Positions 18,029 to 27,630 of a stretch of 40,526 bases of DNA are shown piece by piece. A program made the translations under genes and the position numbers. A model generated the notes under the pieces. That model did no database searches, had not been told where the DNA came from, and worked only from the letters and a program-made list of their open reading frames with translations. The stretch is from contig JAKBBM010000017.1 of NCBI GenBank assembly GCA_021808545.1, positions 1 through 40,526 of the forward strand. Reading direction: 5' to 3'. The number at the start of each line of letters is the position of its first letter. Position 1 is the first letter of the stretch. Source of the DNA: Pseudomonadota bacterium. Its GTDB lineage: Bacteria; Pseudomonadota; Alphaproteobacteria; Acetobacterales; Acetobacteraceae.

Positions 18029-19294
18029 CTAGAGCCAGTCGCGCAGGCGAAACCAGCTGGTGGCAAGCAAAAGGGCCGGCATACGCAGCCAGCGCCCGCC
18101 GGGGAAACGCGCATGCGGGATTCGCGCGAACAAATCGAACCGTTCCGCCTGGCCCGCGATGGTCTCGGCCGCGAGCTTGCCGGCCAGCCCGGTCAGCGCC
18201 ACGCCATGCCCGGAAAAGCCATGCGCGAACAGGATATTCTGCCCCAACCGGCCAAAATGCGGGGCGCGGTTGACGGTAATGCCAACATGCCCGCCCCATA
18301 GGAACTCCACCCGTGCATCGTGTAATTGCGGGAATACGCGTACCGCGCGGCGCAGCATGGAGGCACCCAGCCCCGGCGGCGGAACCGTGGAATAAGATAC
18401 GCGCCCGCCAAACAGCAGGCGATTGTCCGGGCCGCGGCGGAAATAATCCAGCACGAAATTCAGATCCGCCACCGCCTCGTTGCCGGGAATGAGGTCCGGC
18501 ACATCGGCGCGCGGTTCGGTAGCCATGATATAGGTGCCAACCGGCATGATATAACCCGCCAGCGGGCGCAGCAAATCGCCCAAATACGCCCCGCCGGCCA
18601 CCAGCAGATAAGAGGCGCGCACTCTATGCCCCCCCGCTTGCAGAGTAATTGTCGCACCGGGCTCTACTTGGGTGACCGGCGCGTGAGAGAAGAGCTGCGC
18701 GCCGGCCGCGCGCGCCGCCGCCGCCAGCCCCAGCGTGTAATTATAGGGGTGAACATGGCCGGCAATGCCATCTTCCAGCGCCGCCAGATAACACGGGCTG
18801 TTCAGCCGCGCGCGCAGATCATCGCCTTGCAAAAGCCGCCCCACCGGCGCGCCCAGCGCCGCCAGCTCTTCCTGCTCGGCCCGCAAATCGCGCACATGGC
18901 GGGGTTTGATGGCGGCGTGTAGATAGCCGCGCACCGGGTCCGCCGGAATGGCAAAACGGGCGATCTGATTGTGCAGCAGATCGACCGCCTCGACCGACAT
19001 ATCCCACAGACGCCTGGCCGCCTCTGGCCCCATGAGGGATTTGATTTTGTGCATCGATGCCGCAAAGCCCGGCAGCACCTGGCCGCCATTGCGCCCCGAT
19101 GCGCCCCAGCCAATTTCATGCGCCTCCAGCAGCACGGTATTATACCCCCGCTCTGCCAAATACAGGGCGGCGGAAATGCCCGTGAGCCCGCCGCCAATAA
19201 TGACGACATCAGCGTTGATATCCTGGCGCAAGGGCCTGTTTTGGAACGGCACACGGCACGTGGCATGGTAATAATTATTTTGCGGCATGGACAT
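18029..19294 (-). CDS. puuB: FAD-dependent oxidase, gamma-glutamylputrescine oxidase type
   Basis: This 421-aa DAO-family flavoenzyme has an N-terminal Rossmann motif VVIIGGGLTGISAALYLAER (residues 30-49) and the family block GASGRNGGQVLPGF. PuuB oxidises gamma-glutamylputrescine to an aldehyde, releasing ammonia and hydrogen peroxide. The choice of PuuB over other amine or glycine oxidases comes from the overall pattern and from lying 5 nt after a puuA-like glutamine synthetase homologue. ATGs at 19294 and 19288 are both possible, and neither has a strong ribosome site, consistent with coupling to puuA. The next enzymes of the pathway (puuC, puuE) are not in the window; a puuD-like gene is at 37168. 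Confidence 0.82.
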   Translation of the reverse strand: MSMPQNNYYHATCRVPFQNRPLRQDINADVVIIGGGLTGISAALYLAERGYNTVLLEAHEIGWGASGRNGGQVLPGFAASMHKIKSLMGPEAARRLWDMSVEAVDLLHNQIARFAIPADPVRGYLHAAIKPRHVRDLRAEQEELAALGAPVGRLLQGDDLRARLNSPCYLAALEDGIAGHVHPYNYTLGLAAAARAAGAQLFSHAPVTQVEPGATITLQAGGHRVRASYLLVAGGAYLGDLLRPLAGYIMPVGTYIMATEPRADVPDLIPGNEAVADLNFVLDYFRRGPDNRLLFGGRVSYSTVPPPGLGASMLRRAVRVFPQLHDARVEFLWGGHVGITVNRAPHFGRLGQNILFAHGFSGHGVALTGLAGKLAAETIAGQAERFDLFARIPHARFPGGRWLRMPALLLATSWFRLRDWL

Positions 19295-19299
19295 GGCGG

Positions 19300-20649
19300 C
19301 TACACGTTCAGCAGCAAATGCTCACGCTCCCACGAGGAGATGACACGCAGATAGGTTTCGTATTCCAGCCGCTTGACCGCCACCAGCACATCCACGAGCT
19401 TATCGCCAAGCACCGCGCGCATCGCGGCCGATTTATCCATGAGGTCGAGCGCATGCGAGAGCTCGCGCGGCAGCGTGTAATCGCCCGAATAGGCCGAGCC
19501 GATTTGCGGCGGCGGCGGCTCCAGCCCTTCCACCATGCCCAGATACCCGCAAGCCAGCGTGGCCGCAAACGCCAGATACGGGTTGGCGTCAGCCCCGGGC
19601 ACCCGATTCTCAACCCGCATGGCCGATGGCTCGCCAAACGGCACGCGCAGACCGCAGGTGCGGTTATCATACCCCCATTGCAGATTGATCGGCGCGTTGG
19701 AAAAGCGCGTGAGCCGGCGGTAGGAATTCACATTCGGCGCAAATACCGGCATGACCTGCGGAATATATTTCCGCAGCCCGGCAATATAGTTTCGGAATAA
19801 CGGGCTGGCCTTGCCATCGGCCCCGGCGAACAGATTCTCGCCCGTGCGCGGGTCCACCACGCTCTGATGCACATGCATCGCCGAACCCGGCTCACCACCC
19901 ATCGGCTTGGACATGAAAGTGGCATAGATATTATGGCGCAGCGCCACCTCGCGCACCGTGCGCTTGAACAAAAACACCTGATCAGCCAGATGCAGCGGAT
20001 CTCCATGCAGGAAATTGATTTCGACCTGGGCGGCCCCTTCCTCATGGATCAGCGTGTCCAGATCCATGTCCTGCAAATCGCAGAAATCGTACATTTCCTC
20101 GAAAAGCGGGTCGAATTCGTTCACCGCGTCGATGGAATAGCTTTGCCGGCCCGTCTCTTGCCGGCCCGAGCGCCCAACAGGGGGCACCAGCGGGTAATCG
20201 GGATCGGTATTGCGCGCGACCAGGTAGAATTCCAACTCCGGCGCTAAAACCGGCTTCCACCCCTTCTCCTCATAAAGCTTGAGCACACGCTGCAGCACTT
20301 GGCGCGGTGCCATGGGCACGGGCATGCCATTGGCATATTGGCAATCATGAATGATCTGCGCGGTCGGTTCATGCGCCCAGGGCACGAGGCGGACGGTCTC
20401 GACATCGGGGACCAGCTTGATGTCGATAATCGCGGCATCGGTCAGCTTGTCCTCGGGGTCTTCTGGATATTCGCCGGTGACGGACTGGATGAAAATCGCC
20501 TCGGGCAGGCGCGGCGTGCCGCCGTGCAGGAATTTTTGCGCCGGCATGATCTTGCCGCGCGGAATACCGGTTATGTCGGGAACCAGACATTCGACTTCCG
20601 TGATCCGGTGCTCGTCAAACCATTCATGCAAATCAATTTTTTTGGTCAT
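19300..20649 (-). CDS. puuA: Glutamine synthetase-family gamma-glutamylputrescine synthetase
   Basis: This 449-aa enzyme of the glutamine synthetase superfamily would ligate glutamate to putrescine with ATP, the first step of putrescine use. The N-terminal LHEWFDEHRITEVECLVPD is typical of PuuA. Catalytic-domain marks include ELEFYL, AAQVEINFLHGDP and the ATP-site block MSKPMGGEPGSAMHVHQS. It lacks the standard GlnA N-terminal region and is not the housekeeping glutamine synthetase. It overlaps nothing but lies 10 nt after the unknown membrane-protein gene and 5 nt before puuB. No clear Shine-Dalgarno precedes the ATG at 20649. Substrate could be another amine, so the exact name is a family-level inference. 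Confidence 0.82.
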   Translation of the reverse strand: MTKKIDLHEWFDEHRITEVECLVPDITGIPRGKIMPAQKFLHGGTPRLPEAIFIQSVTGEYPEDPEDKLTDAAIIDIKLVPDVETVRLVPWAHEPTAQIIHDCQYANGMPVPMAPRQVLQRVLKLYEEKGWKPVLAPELEFYLVARNTDPDYPLVPPVGRSGRQETGRQSYSIDAVNEFDPLFEEMYDFCDLQDMDLDTLIHEEGAAQVEINFLHGDPLHLADQVFLFKRTVREVALRHNIYATFMSKPMGGEPGSAMHVHQSVVDPRTGENLFAGADGKASPLFRNYIAGLRKYIPQVMPVFAPNVNSYRRLTRFSNAPINLQWGYDNRTCGLRVPFGEPSAMRVENRVPGADANPYLAFAATLACGYLGMVEGLEPPPPQIGSAYSGDYTLPRELSHALDLMDKSAAMRAVLGDKLVDVLVAVKRLEYETYLRVISSWEREHLLLNV

Positions 20650-20659
20650 GATGCATTAT

Positions 20660-22498
20660 TTATCCATGTGGTTGACGCGTGCGCAGCGCCTCGACCTGCC
20701 CATAATAGGCATTAATTATGACCGGCAATTGACAGGATGAATAGGGATTATCGTGGTCAGTCCCGGCATTGTCATAAGCGGGAACCAGGATTCTGTTGGC
20801 CAGACTCACGGCGGGGGCGGTACTGGGACCAGACAGGCGCACCTCATCGCGGAACAGATTACGGATCGATTGTTGCTCGTTCATATGCAAATAGGTTTCG
20901 CCACCGCAGTGCGGCTCATCAAATGCGCAGACAAAGGAGAAAGTGATATTCTGATACTCGCGCAGCAAGGATTTCATGGTGGCGCAAGCCTGCGCAACCA
21001 GGGCGCGCTTATATTTTAAGTAACTGTTCGGATCGGCGATGTTGCCATGCACGAAGAAGGGCAGAAGATTTTTCCAACGCATGTCCTTGTGCGGATCGTT
21101 TTTATAGTCCGGATCAAGCGGATATAAAGCCCCTCCGGTCCGGGAATCACACACAATGAACATGATCCAGATATAGGCGGAATAATAAGCGCCCGCCTTA
21201 CCATCGCTGGCACCTATTTTTGGTATCCAAGCGCCGCCCGCCTGCGACTCTTCCAGCTGCAACCCCAGCCGCTTGGCCGCGGTCTCTCTTGTATTCTGGC
21301 AAAGCCCCATCATCTGCGCGTGGTTTAGCTCCGCCTTGCGGCTTTGCGGCAGCATCAAGCGCCCCTGCACGGCGGCTTTGCCGGCGGGAGCGGGCACGTC
21401 CTGGCTTCCCCCCCGCAGCAGGCTGTCGAGCTTCTTGCGAAACAGCTCATCTCTTATCTGGCTCGTGAACACAACAAGCGAGTTATTTTCATCGCCAAAG
21501 CCAAACTGCAAGCCGCTTAAATGGCCACGCCACTCACTGCATCCACAAACCGCGATGCTCGGTCCCCAGACAAGCCAGCAATTAAACTGAAACAGCCGGT
21601 AAATCGCCAGATCGTAATATTTTTTCTCCGATCCAGGGAACAAATTCTTGTAAAAAACACTTTGTTTTCCAAGAAAATCTGAAAACTCGTTGATAACGAG
21701 CGTCCAATCCTCTGACGCGGTGACATAAAGCCCCGTCATCAGGAAAAATGGCGCGAGAAAGCCCGTCTTTATTTCCACCGGCACCAAAAATGCGGCCGGC
21801 ACCTTATCATGCTTGGCCAGAACCGTTTCGACATAGGAAAGATATTGTATAATCTTGTCTTGTTGATCGAGCACTGCTTGGCAATTGGACAGGGAGATTT
21901 TGTCTTTGATCCGAATTGCCGCTTTTTCAAAACCAGCCAAATCATGAAATATACTTATCTTTTGGCTGGCCTTGGGCATGGCTGCGAGGCCGGGATTGCT
22001 TTGCATCCGCTCTTCGAGCAGTCCGTCGAACAGCAAGGACATTTCCGTCCAGATCCTTGCTTGCTCAAAGGTGGGCCAACGCAGAGCGCGAAGCCCGAAC
22101 AAACGCAGGCGGTGCTTGCCGACTTTTCTTAAAAGCGCGAATTCCTTGCGGGCAAAGGTGGCGGCATGCATTTCATCTTGAAACAAGCTGTTCTTGAACA
22201 GCGCGAAAACATCACGATGCAGCTTGCGATAGATCCAGCGCGCCCCATGCCAGAGCAAGGCCGTAGCCGCACAAAAGAGCACAAGCGCTTCGGCACCTTC
22301 GATTTGATGATGATAGCGCCTTTCCAATCCCATGATAAAGGGTAGAATCGTATGTGGACCAAGATCCGGATCAATCCAGAATAGAATCGAAAAAACCGCG
22401 ATGGGCGCAGCCAGTATGGCGCCAATTCGTACAATGCGGCTTTCTATATAATCATCGACCCTATTCAGAAAATTTGACACATTCTTCTCCGCAACCAC
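20660..22498 (-). CDS. Unknown 612-aa membrane protein
   Basis: I do not recognise this family. Two probable membrane segments lie near the N terminus (about 22-42 and 70-90), followed by a long hydrophilic region with a lysine- and arginine-rich start. Two weaker hydrophobic patches occur mid-protein (LAPFFLMTGLYVTA and CWLVWGPSIAVCGC). The C-terminal third contains many aromatic, Cys and His residues (FDEPHCGGETYLHM). Base composition is visibly lower in GC than the flanking genes, suggesting transfer. The GTG at 22498 has GGAAGG 5 nt upstream; a GTG at 22480 is also possible. It is packed between a GNAT-like gene (23 nt) and puuA (10 nt), which suggests cotranscription but does not reveal function. 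Confidence 0.75.
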   Translation of the reverse strand: MVAEKNVSNFLNRVDDYIESRIVRIGAILAAPIAVFSILFWIDPDLGPHTILPFIMGLERRYHHQIEGAEALVLFCAATALLWHGARWIYRKLHRDVFALFKNSLFQDEMHAATFARKEFALLRKVGKHRLRLFGLRALRWPTFEQARIWTEMSLLFDGLLEERMQSNPGLAAMPKASQKISIFHDLAGFEKAAIRIKDKISLSNCQAVLDQQDKIIQYLSYVETVLAKHDKVPAAFLVPVEIKTGFLAPFFLMTGLYVTASEDWTLVINEFSDFLGKQSVFYKNLFPGSEKKYYDLAIYRLFQFNCWLVWGPSIAVCGCSEWRGHLSGLQFGFGDENNSLVVFTSQIRDELFRKKLDSLLRGGSQDVPAPAGKAAVQGRLMLPQSRKAELNHAQMMGLCQNTRETAAKRLGLQLEESQAGGAWIPKIGASDGKAGAYYSAYIWIMFIVCDSRTGGALYPLDPDYKNDPHKDMRWKNLLPFFVHGNIADPNSYLKYKRALVAQACATMKSLLREYQNITFSFVCAFDEPHCGGETYLHMNEQQSIRNLFRDEVRLSGPSTAPAVSLANRILVPAYDNAGTDHDNPYSSCQLPVIINAYYGQVEALRTRQPHG

Positions 22499-22521
22499 AA
22501 AAACCTTCCGCCACGCGGCAG

Positions 22522-23337
22522 CTAAAGCCGTTGTCCAATTTCCTTTCTGGATTCACAATATTGTTCCAGATCGGCGATCACATCTTCATCCTGCGTTTCA
22601 TCGCCTTTTAAGACAGACACCAGAAAAAAAGCCCGCAAATGCGCCCGTAGCAGCGCCGATGGCACGGCATGCGTCCCGGCGTAGCAAAACAAATCCAGAT
22701 ACCGCACAGGCGCCGCACCCGCGTTTAATCTTGGCTGCACATAGGGAAAATCCAGTGCAAAACCGCCCGTGCGCCGCCAGAGCTGATAGCGGCGCTGCGG
22801 GCTCACACCTGAGCTCTCCGTATCAAGCGCGATCTGTTCTGCTGTCATTCGGGATGGGTTATTCACCTCGAAGAAAATCGGCGGGGGATGGGCTGTGCTC
22901 TCAAGCGGCGGAAAAATCCTGCCGGCCCATTCGCGCATCTGGGCAAAAAACGCGCTCATCGGCACAAGCCCGCGAAACGCCTGGCGCAGGAATGTGTAAA
23001 TGCCCTGCACCGAGGATGAATAGCCCGCCCGATGATGGCTCTCACTCGTTGTGATCCCAAAAATATGTCCGCCAATCACCGGCCCGCCGGGCCAGGCGCG
23101 GATCATCAGCACCACTTCCCGGTAGGGGCCGTATTTTTGCTGCACATCCAGATTGCTGTTCAAGGCAAAGAGCGCGCCGAACGCCTCGGGCGGCTCACGC
23201 TCATCCTCCAGGGGAAAACATTCTTTATACACGCCGCAAAAATCGGCGAACACATCCGCGCGCGTACTCTCCAGCACCTCGAACGTGACGGTTTTCTTGA
23301 GCATCCGCCGGGGCCAATCAACGCGCGACAAAGACAT
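22522..23337 (-). CDS. GNAT-like N-acyltransferase of unknown substrate
   Basis: This 271-aa protein has features of the GNAT acyl-CoA transferase fold. They are an early ECFPLEDEREPPEAF block (about 39-53) resembling the GNAT start FPxxERxP, a central strand VVLMIRAWPGGPVIGGHIFG with the glycine pair, and a late strand plus helix FFEVNNPSRM. A C-terminal GGFALDFPYVQP block follows. I recall such C-terminal blocks from uncharacterised GNAT proteins, but cannot check this here. The canonical acetyl-CoA loop (Q/RxxGxG/A) is not obvious. The ATG at 23337 has GAGG about 8 nt upstream. The gene follows an acyl-CoA ligase by 22 nt and precedes the unknown membrane protein by 23 nt. Confidence 0.55.
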   Translation of the reverse strand: MSLSRVDWPRRMLKKTVTFEVLESTRADVFADFCGVYKECFPLEDEREPPEAFGALFALNSNLDVQQKYGPYREVVLMIRAWPGGPVIGGHIFGITTSESHHRAGYSSSVQGIYTFLRQAFRGLVPMSAFFAQMREWAGRIFPPLESTAHPPPIFFEVNNPSRMTAEQIALDTESSGVSPQRRYQLWRRTGGFALDFPYVQPRLNAGAAPVRYLDLFCYAGTHAVPSALLRAHLRAFFLVSVLKGDETQDEDVIADLEQYCESRKEIGQRL

Positions 23338-23359
23338 GACAGACCCTCATTTCATCCCG

Positions 23360-25027
23360 CTATGCCCCCGCCGCGCCTAGCCCGCGGCCCGCCGCCTCTT
23401 CCTGCGCCAGCAGCTCCTTCTTGGCCAGCTTGCCAACCGGGGTGCGCGGCAGGCTGGCCCTGATTTCGAGCGCGCGGGGCATCTCAATCCGGTTCAGGCG
23501 CTCTTCCAAAAACGCCATCAGCTCGGCCTCGGTCGCGCGCTCACCCGCGCGCAGGGTCACGAATAGTTTGGGCGACTGGCCGCGATAGGAATCGGCAATG
23601 CCGATCGCGGCCGCATCCTGCACCGCTGGATGCTGACAGGCCGCTTCCTCGATAATGCGCGGATAGACCTTGAAGCCGCCGCAAATAATCACATCCTTGA
23701 TGCGGTCGACGATGAACAGGCAGCCATCCGCGTCGAGATACCCAATATCGCCGGTGCGGAACGCGCCCTCGACAAAAGCTTGCGCAGTCTCCACGGGCTG
23801 GTTGGCATAGCCGTGCATCACTTGCGGCCCACGCACGCAGATCTCGCCATGCGCGCCCGTTGGCAACAGGCGCGCCGGATCGGCTGGATCGCGAATCTCA
23901 ATAACCGTGCCGGGCAGGGCTTGGCCCACACTACCCGGTTTTAGATCCTTAAGCCGGGTCAGCGCCACCACGGGCGCTGTCTCGCTCAGCCCGTAACCTT
24001 CCAAAATCACAGCGCCCGACAAGCGCTCAAAACGCTGCCGCACCTCGGCCGGCAGCGCGGCCCCGCCAGAGACACAAAATTTAAAGCATCTCAGCCATTT
24101 GGCCCGCGCCCCGGCGGCATTGTTAAGGGCAGTCAGCAAGGTGGGCACCGCGGGCAGCACGCTGGGGCGGCGGCGGCGGATGGCGCGCATGAGCTGCTTG
24201 AGGTCGAGCCGGGGCAGCAGCAGCAATTCCGCGCCAATGGACAGGCCGAAATTCATCACCGCCGTCATCGCGAAAACGTGAAAAAACGGCAGAATGGCCA
24301 GGAACCGCTCTTCGCCTTCCACCACGGGCGGCATCACCTGATGCACTTGGCGCAAATTGGTGACGATATTGGCATGCGTCAGCATCGCCGCTTTGGGCGT
24401 GCCCGTGGTGCCGCCGGTAAATTGCAGCAGCGCGATGTCGTGCTCTGGATCGATAGCGACCGGGCCAGGCTGGGCCGGTCCCGAGATTAACCGCGCGAAT
24501 TCAACATAGGGCGCATGCTCTGGCACATGCGCCAGCCCCTTGCGGCCAAACAGACTCAAGGCCAGCCGCTTGCCCGGCGGCAGGGCTGCGCCCAGGCGGC
24601 AGATAATGACACGCTTGAACAGCCCCTGCGCCGCCAGCCGACCGATCTTGGCATGGATCACGGCGGCATCGAGCGAGACCATGATGGCAACCCCGGCATC
24701 GCGGACCATCTCCTCGATTTCGCCCACCGTATAGAGCGGGTTGAAATTCACGACCGTGCCGCCGGCCTTCAGCACGGCAAAATACATGATGACGGAATAA
24801 GGCGTGTTGGGCAGGCAAAGCCCCACGGCAACACCCTTGGTCACACCCAGCTTTTGCAGCCCCGCGGCGGCGCGCGCCACAAGCGCGCCAAGCCCGGCAT
24901 AGCTCGTGCGCTGGCCCAAAAAATCGAGCGCGGGCCGCGCCGCAAAACGCCGCACGGCGGCATCGAGAATCGTATCCACCGGCATGGGCGTAAACGCGCA
25001 CGCCGACGGCGCGGCAGAGTCCTGCAT
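23360..25027 (-). CDS. AMP-dependent acyl-CoA ligase (fatty acid type)
   Basis: This 555-aa ANL-superfamily enzyme would activate a carboxylic acid with ATP and CoA. The P-loop-like motif is LLQFTGGTTGTPKAAMLTH, the A5 motif is GYGLSETAPVVA, the hinge region is YLDADGCLFIVDRIKDVI, and the catalytic lysine is in TPVGKLAKKELL near the end. Size and pattern fit long-chain or dicarboxylate acyl-CoA ligases (FadD, PimA); chain length cannot be decided. The ATG at 25027 has GGGAAG 5 nt before it, better than the longer frame to 25051. It heads a closely spaced minus-strand row ending with puuB, so its product may feed the GNAT-like protein next to it. Confidence 0.85.
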   Translation of the reverse strand: MQDSAAPSACAFTPMPVDTILDAAVRRFAARPALDFLGQRTSYAGLGALVARAAAGLQKLGVTKGVAVGLCLPNTPYSVIMYFAVLKAGGTVVNFNPLYTVGEIEEMVRDAGVAIMVSLDAAVIHAKIGRLAAQGLFKRVIICRLGAALPPGKRLALSLFGRKGLAHVPEHAPYVEFARLISGPAQPGPVAIDPEHDIALLQFTGGTTGTPKAAMLTHANIVTNLRQVHQVMPPVVEGEERFLAILPFFHVFAMTAVMNFGLSIGAELLLLPRLDLKQLMRAIRRRRPSVLPAVPTLLTALNNAAGARAKWLRCFKFCVSGGAALPAEVRQRFERLSGAVILEGYGLSETAPVVALTRLKDLKPGSVGQALPGTVIEIRDPADPARLLPTGAHGEICVRGPQVMHGYANQPVETAQAFVEGAFRTGDIGYLDADGCLFIVDRIKDVIICGGFKVYPRIIEEAACQHPAVQDAAAIGIADSYRGQSPKLFVTLRAGERATEAELMAFLEERLNRIEMPRALEIRASLPRTPVGKLAKKELLAQEEAAGRGLGAAGA

Positions 25028-25139
25028 GATGTCTTCCCAACCTCGCGGCACAGGCTACAGGGGATACGCGGCCCTTACAACAAGGATGGCGGGGCATGGC
25101 CGCGCCCCGTTACCGTAAATCAGATGGTTTATGCCCGAC

Positions 25140-25343
25140 TTAGAGTGGCTTGAGGTTGGTGGCGGCGGCCTTGCCGCGTTCCATCGTCACATCAAAGGTG
25201 AGCTTCTGCCCCTCATTCAGCCCGCGCAAGCCAGCCGACTGCACGGCCGTGATATGCACGAATACGTCCTTGCCGCCATCCTGCGGCACAATGAATCCAT
25301 AGCCTTTCGTGGTATTGAACCATTTAACGGTACCAGTCGCCAT
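25140..25343 (-). CDS. Cold-shock-type RNA-binding protein
   Basis: This 67-aa single cold-shock domain begins MATGTVKWFNTTKGYGFI. RNP1 (KGYGFI) and RNP2 (VFVHI) are both intact, so it should bind single-stranded RNA and DNA as an RNA chaperone. The ATG at 25343 is set by the universal start of the family; an in-frame ATG at 25400 would add 19 odd residues and is not supported. A 5' leader region of up to about 170 nt lies before it, as in many csp genes whose leader folding responds to temperature. Whether it is cold-induced or constitutive is not visible. Confidence 0.93.
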   Translation of the reverse strand: MATGTVKWFNTTKGYGFIVPQDGGKDVFVHITAVQSAGLRGLNEGQKLTFDVTMERGKAAATNLKPL

Positions 25344-25675
25344 AACGCCCTCGTCGCTCCTCAAATAAACATTGGCCCCCGGCCTTGCGGTGGAGGACAA
25401 CCGCGGTCTGGTCGTCTTGTCTTTCGCGTCCGGTCACCGGGTTCGCGGCCTCAAGCCCAAGCCATAATCGATTGCAGGAGAAATCTCGCGCAGAAACATA
25501 AGAGAATGTCAACGATCAGGTTTTCGCCCCCCGATGGCTTCCCCCCGGCTTAATCGCTCTTCATTAAAGCTTAACCGCCTAGCGCGGGTTTGCGCCATAT
25601 CGGATCACCCTTCCGGAACGATCAATTTTTTGGCATAGGGAAGGTGGCGGAAAAAAACCAAATATGGAGGACGAT
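25344..25675. other. Intergenic region between csp and acs
   Basis: These 332 bases separate the divergent csp and acs genes and must hold both promoters. On the minus strand a TTGACA box (25512-25507) with a weak GAGATT -10 could serve csp with a long leader. On the plus strand the acs ribosome site GGAGG (25666-25670) lies 5 nt before the ATG at 25676. No RNA gene, repeat or clear operator was seen. Confidence 0.4.
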
Positions 25676-27613
25676 ATGTCGCATGCCGATGTCATACAGG
25701 TAAAGCCCGAAATTGCCGCGCATGCGCTGCTCAACCGTGCGCAATACGAGCTGATGGCCGCCCGCGCCCAGGCCGAGCCTGACGCATTCTGGGCCGAGCA
25801 GGCCAAGCGCCTCACCTGGATCAAGGCGCCAACCAAGATCAAAAACACTGATTTTCATGGCGATGTCTCGATTAAATGGTTCGAGGACGGCACCCTGAAT
25901 GCGAGCGTCAACTGCCTGGACCGGCATCTGGCCGAGCGCGGCGATCAGGTCGCGATCATCTGGGAGGGGGATGACCCCGCCATGTCCACCAAGGTCACCT
26001 ACCGGGAGCTGCACGAGAAGGTCTGCCGCCTGGCCAACGCGCTCACCGCGCAAGGCATCAAGAAGGGCGATGTCGTCACCATCTATCTGCCCATGGTGGT
26101 CGAAGCCGCCGTGGCCCTGCTGGCCTGCGCGCGCATCGGCGCCGTTCATTCCGTGGTGTTTGGCGGCTTCTCACCCGACAGCCTGGCCAACCGCCTGCAA
26201 GATTGTAACTCCGTCGCCCTGATCACCGCCGATGAGGGCCGCCGCGGCGGCCGCAAGGTGGCGCTGAAGGCCAATGCCGACGAGGCGCTGAAAACCTGCC
26301 CCAGCGTGAAAAGCGTGATCGTCGCCCGCATCACGGGCGGGGATGTCGCCATGCAGCCCGGCCGCGACGTGTGGTACGAGGAAGTCTGCGCCGCCGCCGC
26401 CCCTACCCACCAGGCGGTGGAGATGAACGCGGAGGACTCGCTTTTCATCCTCTACACCTCCGGCTCCACCGGCAAGCCCAAGGGCGTGCTGCACACCACC
26501 GGCGGCTACATGGTGTGGGCGAGCTTCACGCACCAATATGTGTTCGATTACCGCCCCGGCGAAATTTACTGGTGCACGGCGGATGTGGGCTGGGTGACCG
26601 GCCATACCTATATTGTCTACGGCCCGCTCGCCAATGGCGCGACCTCGCTGATGTTCGAGGGCGTGCCCAACTACCCCACCACCTCGCGCTTCTGGGAAGT
26701 GGTGGACAAACACAAGGTCAATATCTTCTATACCGCCCCCACCGCCATCCGCGCCTTGATGCGCGACGGCGAGGCCCCGGTGAAGAAAACCTCGCGCAAG
26801 AGCCTGCGCATCCTGGGCTCGGTGGGTGAACCCATCAACCCCGAGGCCTGGCATTGGTATGACCGTGTGGTGGGCGAGCATCGCTGCCCGATCGTGGATA
26901 CGTGGTGGCAGACGGAGACGGGCGGCATCCTCATCAGCCCCTTGCCGGGGGCGACCGACCTTAAGCCTGGCTCGGCCACGCTGCCGCTGCCCGGCGTGAA
27001 GCCGATGCTGGTGGATGGCGAGGGCAATGAACTGCATGGCGCAACCGAGGGCAATTTGTGCATTGCCGATAGTTGGCCGGGGCAGATGCGCACCGTCTAT
27101 GGCGACCATGCGCGCTTCGTGCAGACCTATTTCTCCACCTTCAAGGGGTTGTATTTCACCGGCGACGGCGCCCGGCGCGACGAGGATGGCTATTACTGGA
27201 TCACCGGGCGGGTGGATGACGTGATCAACGTTTCCGGCCACCGCATGGGCACAGCCGAGGTGGAATCCGCCCTGGTGGCGCATGAGGCTGTGGCCGAGGC
27301 CGCCGTGGTCGGCTACCCGCACGATCTGAAAGGCCAGGGGATTTACGCCTATGTCACCCTGGTGGGCGATGTGGAACCCACCGAGGCCCTGCGCAAGGAG
27401 TTGATCGCCTGGGTGCGCCGCGAAATCGGCCCCATCGCGGCGCCGGATGTGATCCAATGGGCGCCGGGCCTGCCCAAAACCCGCTCGGGCAAGATCATGC
27501 GCCGGATTTTGCGCAAGATCGCGGCCAATGAGACCGACAGCCTTGGCGATACCTCGACCCTCGCCGATCCCGGCGTGGTCAATGATCTGGTGGATAACCG
27601 CCCCAAGGCGTGA
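25676..27613 (+). CDS. acs: Acetyl-CoA synthetase
   Basis: This 645-aa ANL-family enzyme, the normal Acs length, makes acetyl-CoA from acetate, ATP and CoA in the cytoplasm. Marks are [19 protein letters not shown] (nucleotide loop), the acetate-pocket and A5 motif [28 protein letters not shown] (hinge), and the C-terminal [13 protein letters not shown] with the catalytic lysine that is often acetylated by Pat-type enzymes. The ATG at 25676 is chosen because the upstream in-frame ATG (25664) overlaps the GGAGG ribosome site. It is monocistronic, and a hairpin repeat follows at 27631-27676. The annotation is secure at family level. Confidence 0.96.
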   Translation: MSHADVIQVKPEIAAHALLNRAQYELMAARAQAEPDAFWAEQAKRLTWIKAPTKIKNTDFHGDVSIKWFEDGTLNASVNCLDRHLAERGDQVAIIWEGDDPAMSTKVTYRELHEKVCRLANALTAQGIKKGDVVTIYLPMVVEAAVALLACARIGAVHSVVFGGFSPDSLANRLQDCNSVALITADEGRRGGRKVALKANADEALKTCPSVKSVIVARITGGDVAMQPGRDVWYEEVCAAAAPTHQAVEMNAEDSLFILYTSGSTGKPKGVLHTTGGYMVWASFTHQYVFDYRPGEIYWCTADVGWVTGHTYIVYGPLANGATSLMFEGVPNYPTTSRFWEVVDKHKVNIFYTAPTAIRALMRDGEAPVKKTSRKSLRILGSVGEPINPEAWHWYDRVVGEHRCPIVDTWWQTETGGILISPLPGATDLKPGSATLPLPGVKPMLVDGEGNELHGATEGNLCIADSWPGQMRTVYGDHARFVQTYFSTFKGLYFTGDGARRDEDGYYWITGRVDDVINVSGHRMGTAEVESALVAHEAVAEAAVVGYPHDLKGQGIYAYVTLVGDVEPTEALRKELIAWVRREIGPIAAPDVIQWAPGLPKTRSGKIMRRILRKIAANETDSLGDTSTLADPGVVNDLVDNRPKA

Positions 27614-27630
27614 AGCAAGAGGGGTTTTTC

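Noticed and set aside
25540-25600. CtrA-type TTAA-N7-TTAA box before acs
   Set aside because: TTAA motifs are present but their spacing (3 or 10) does not fit.
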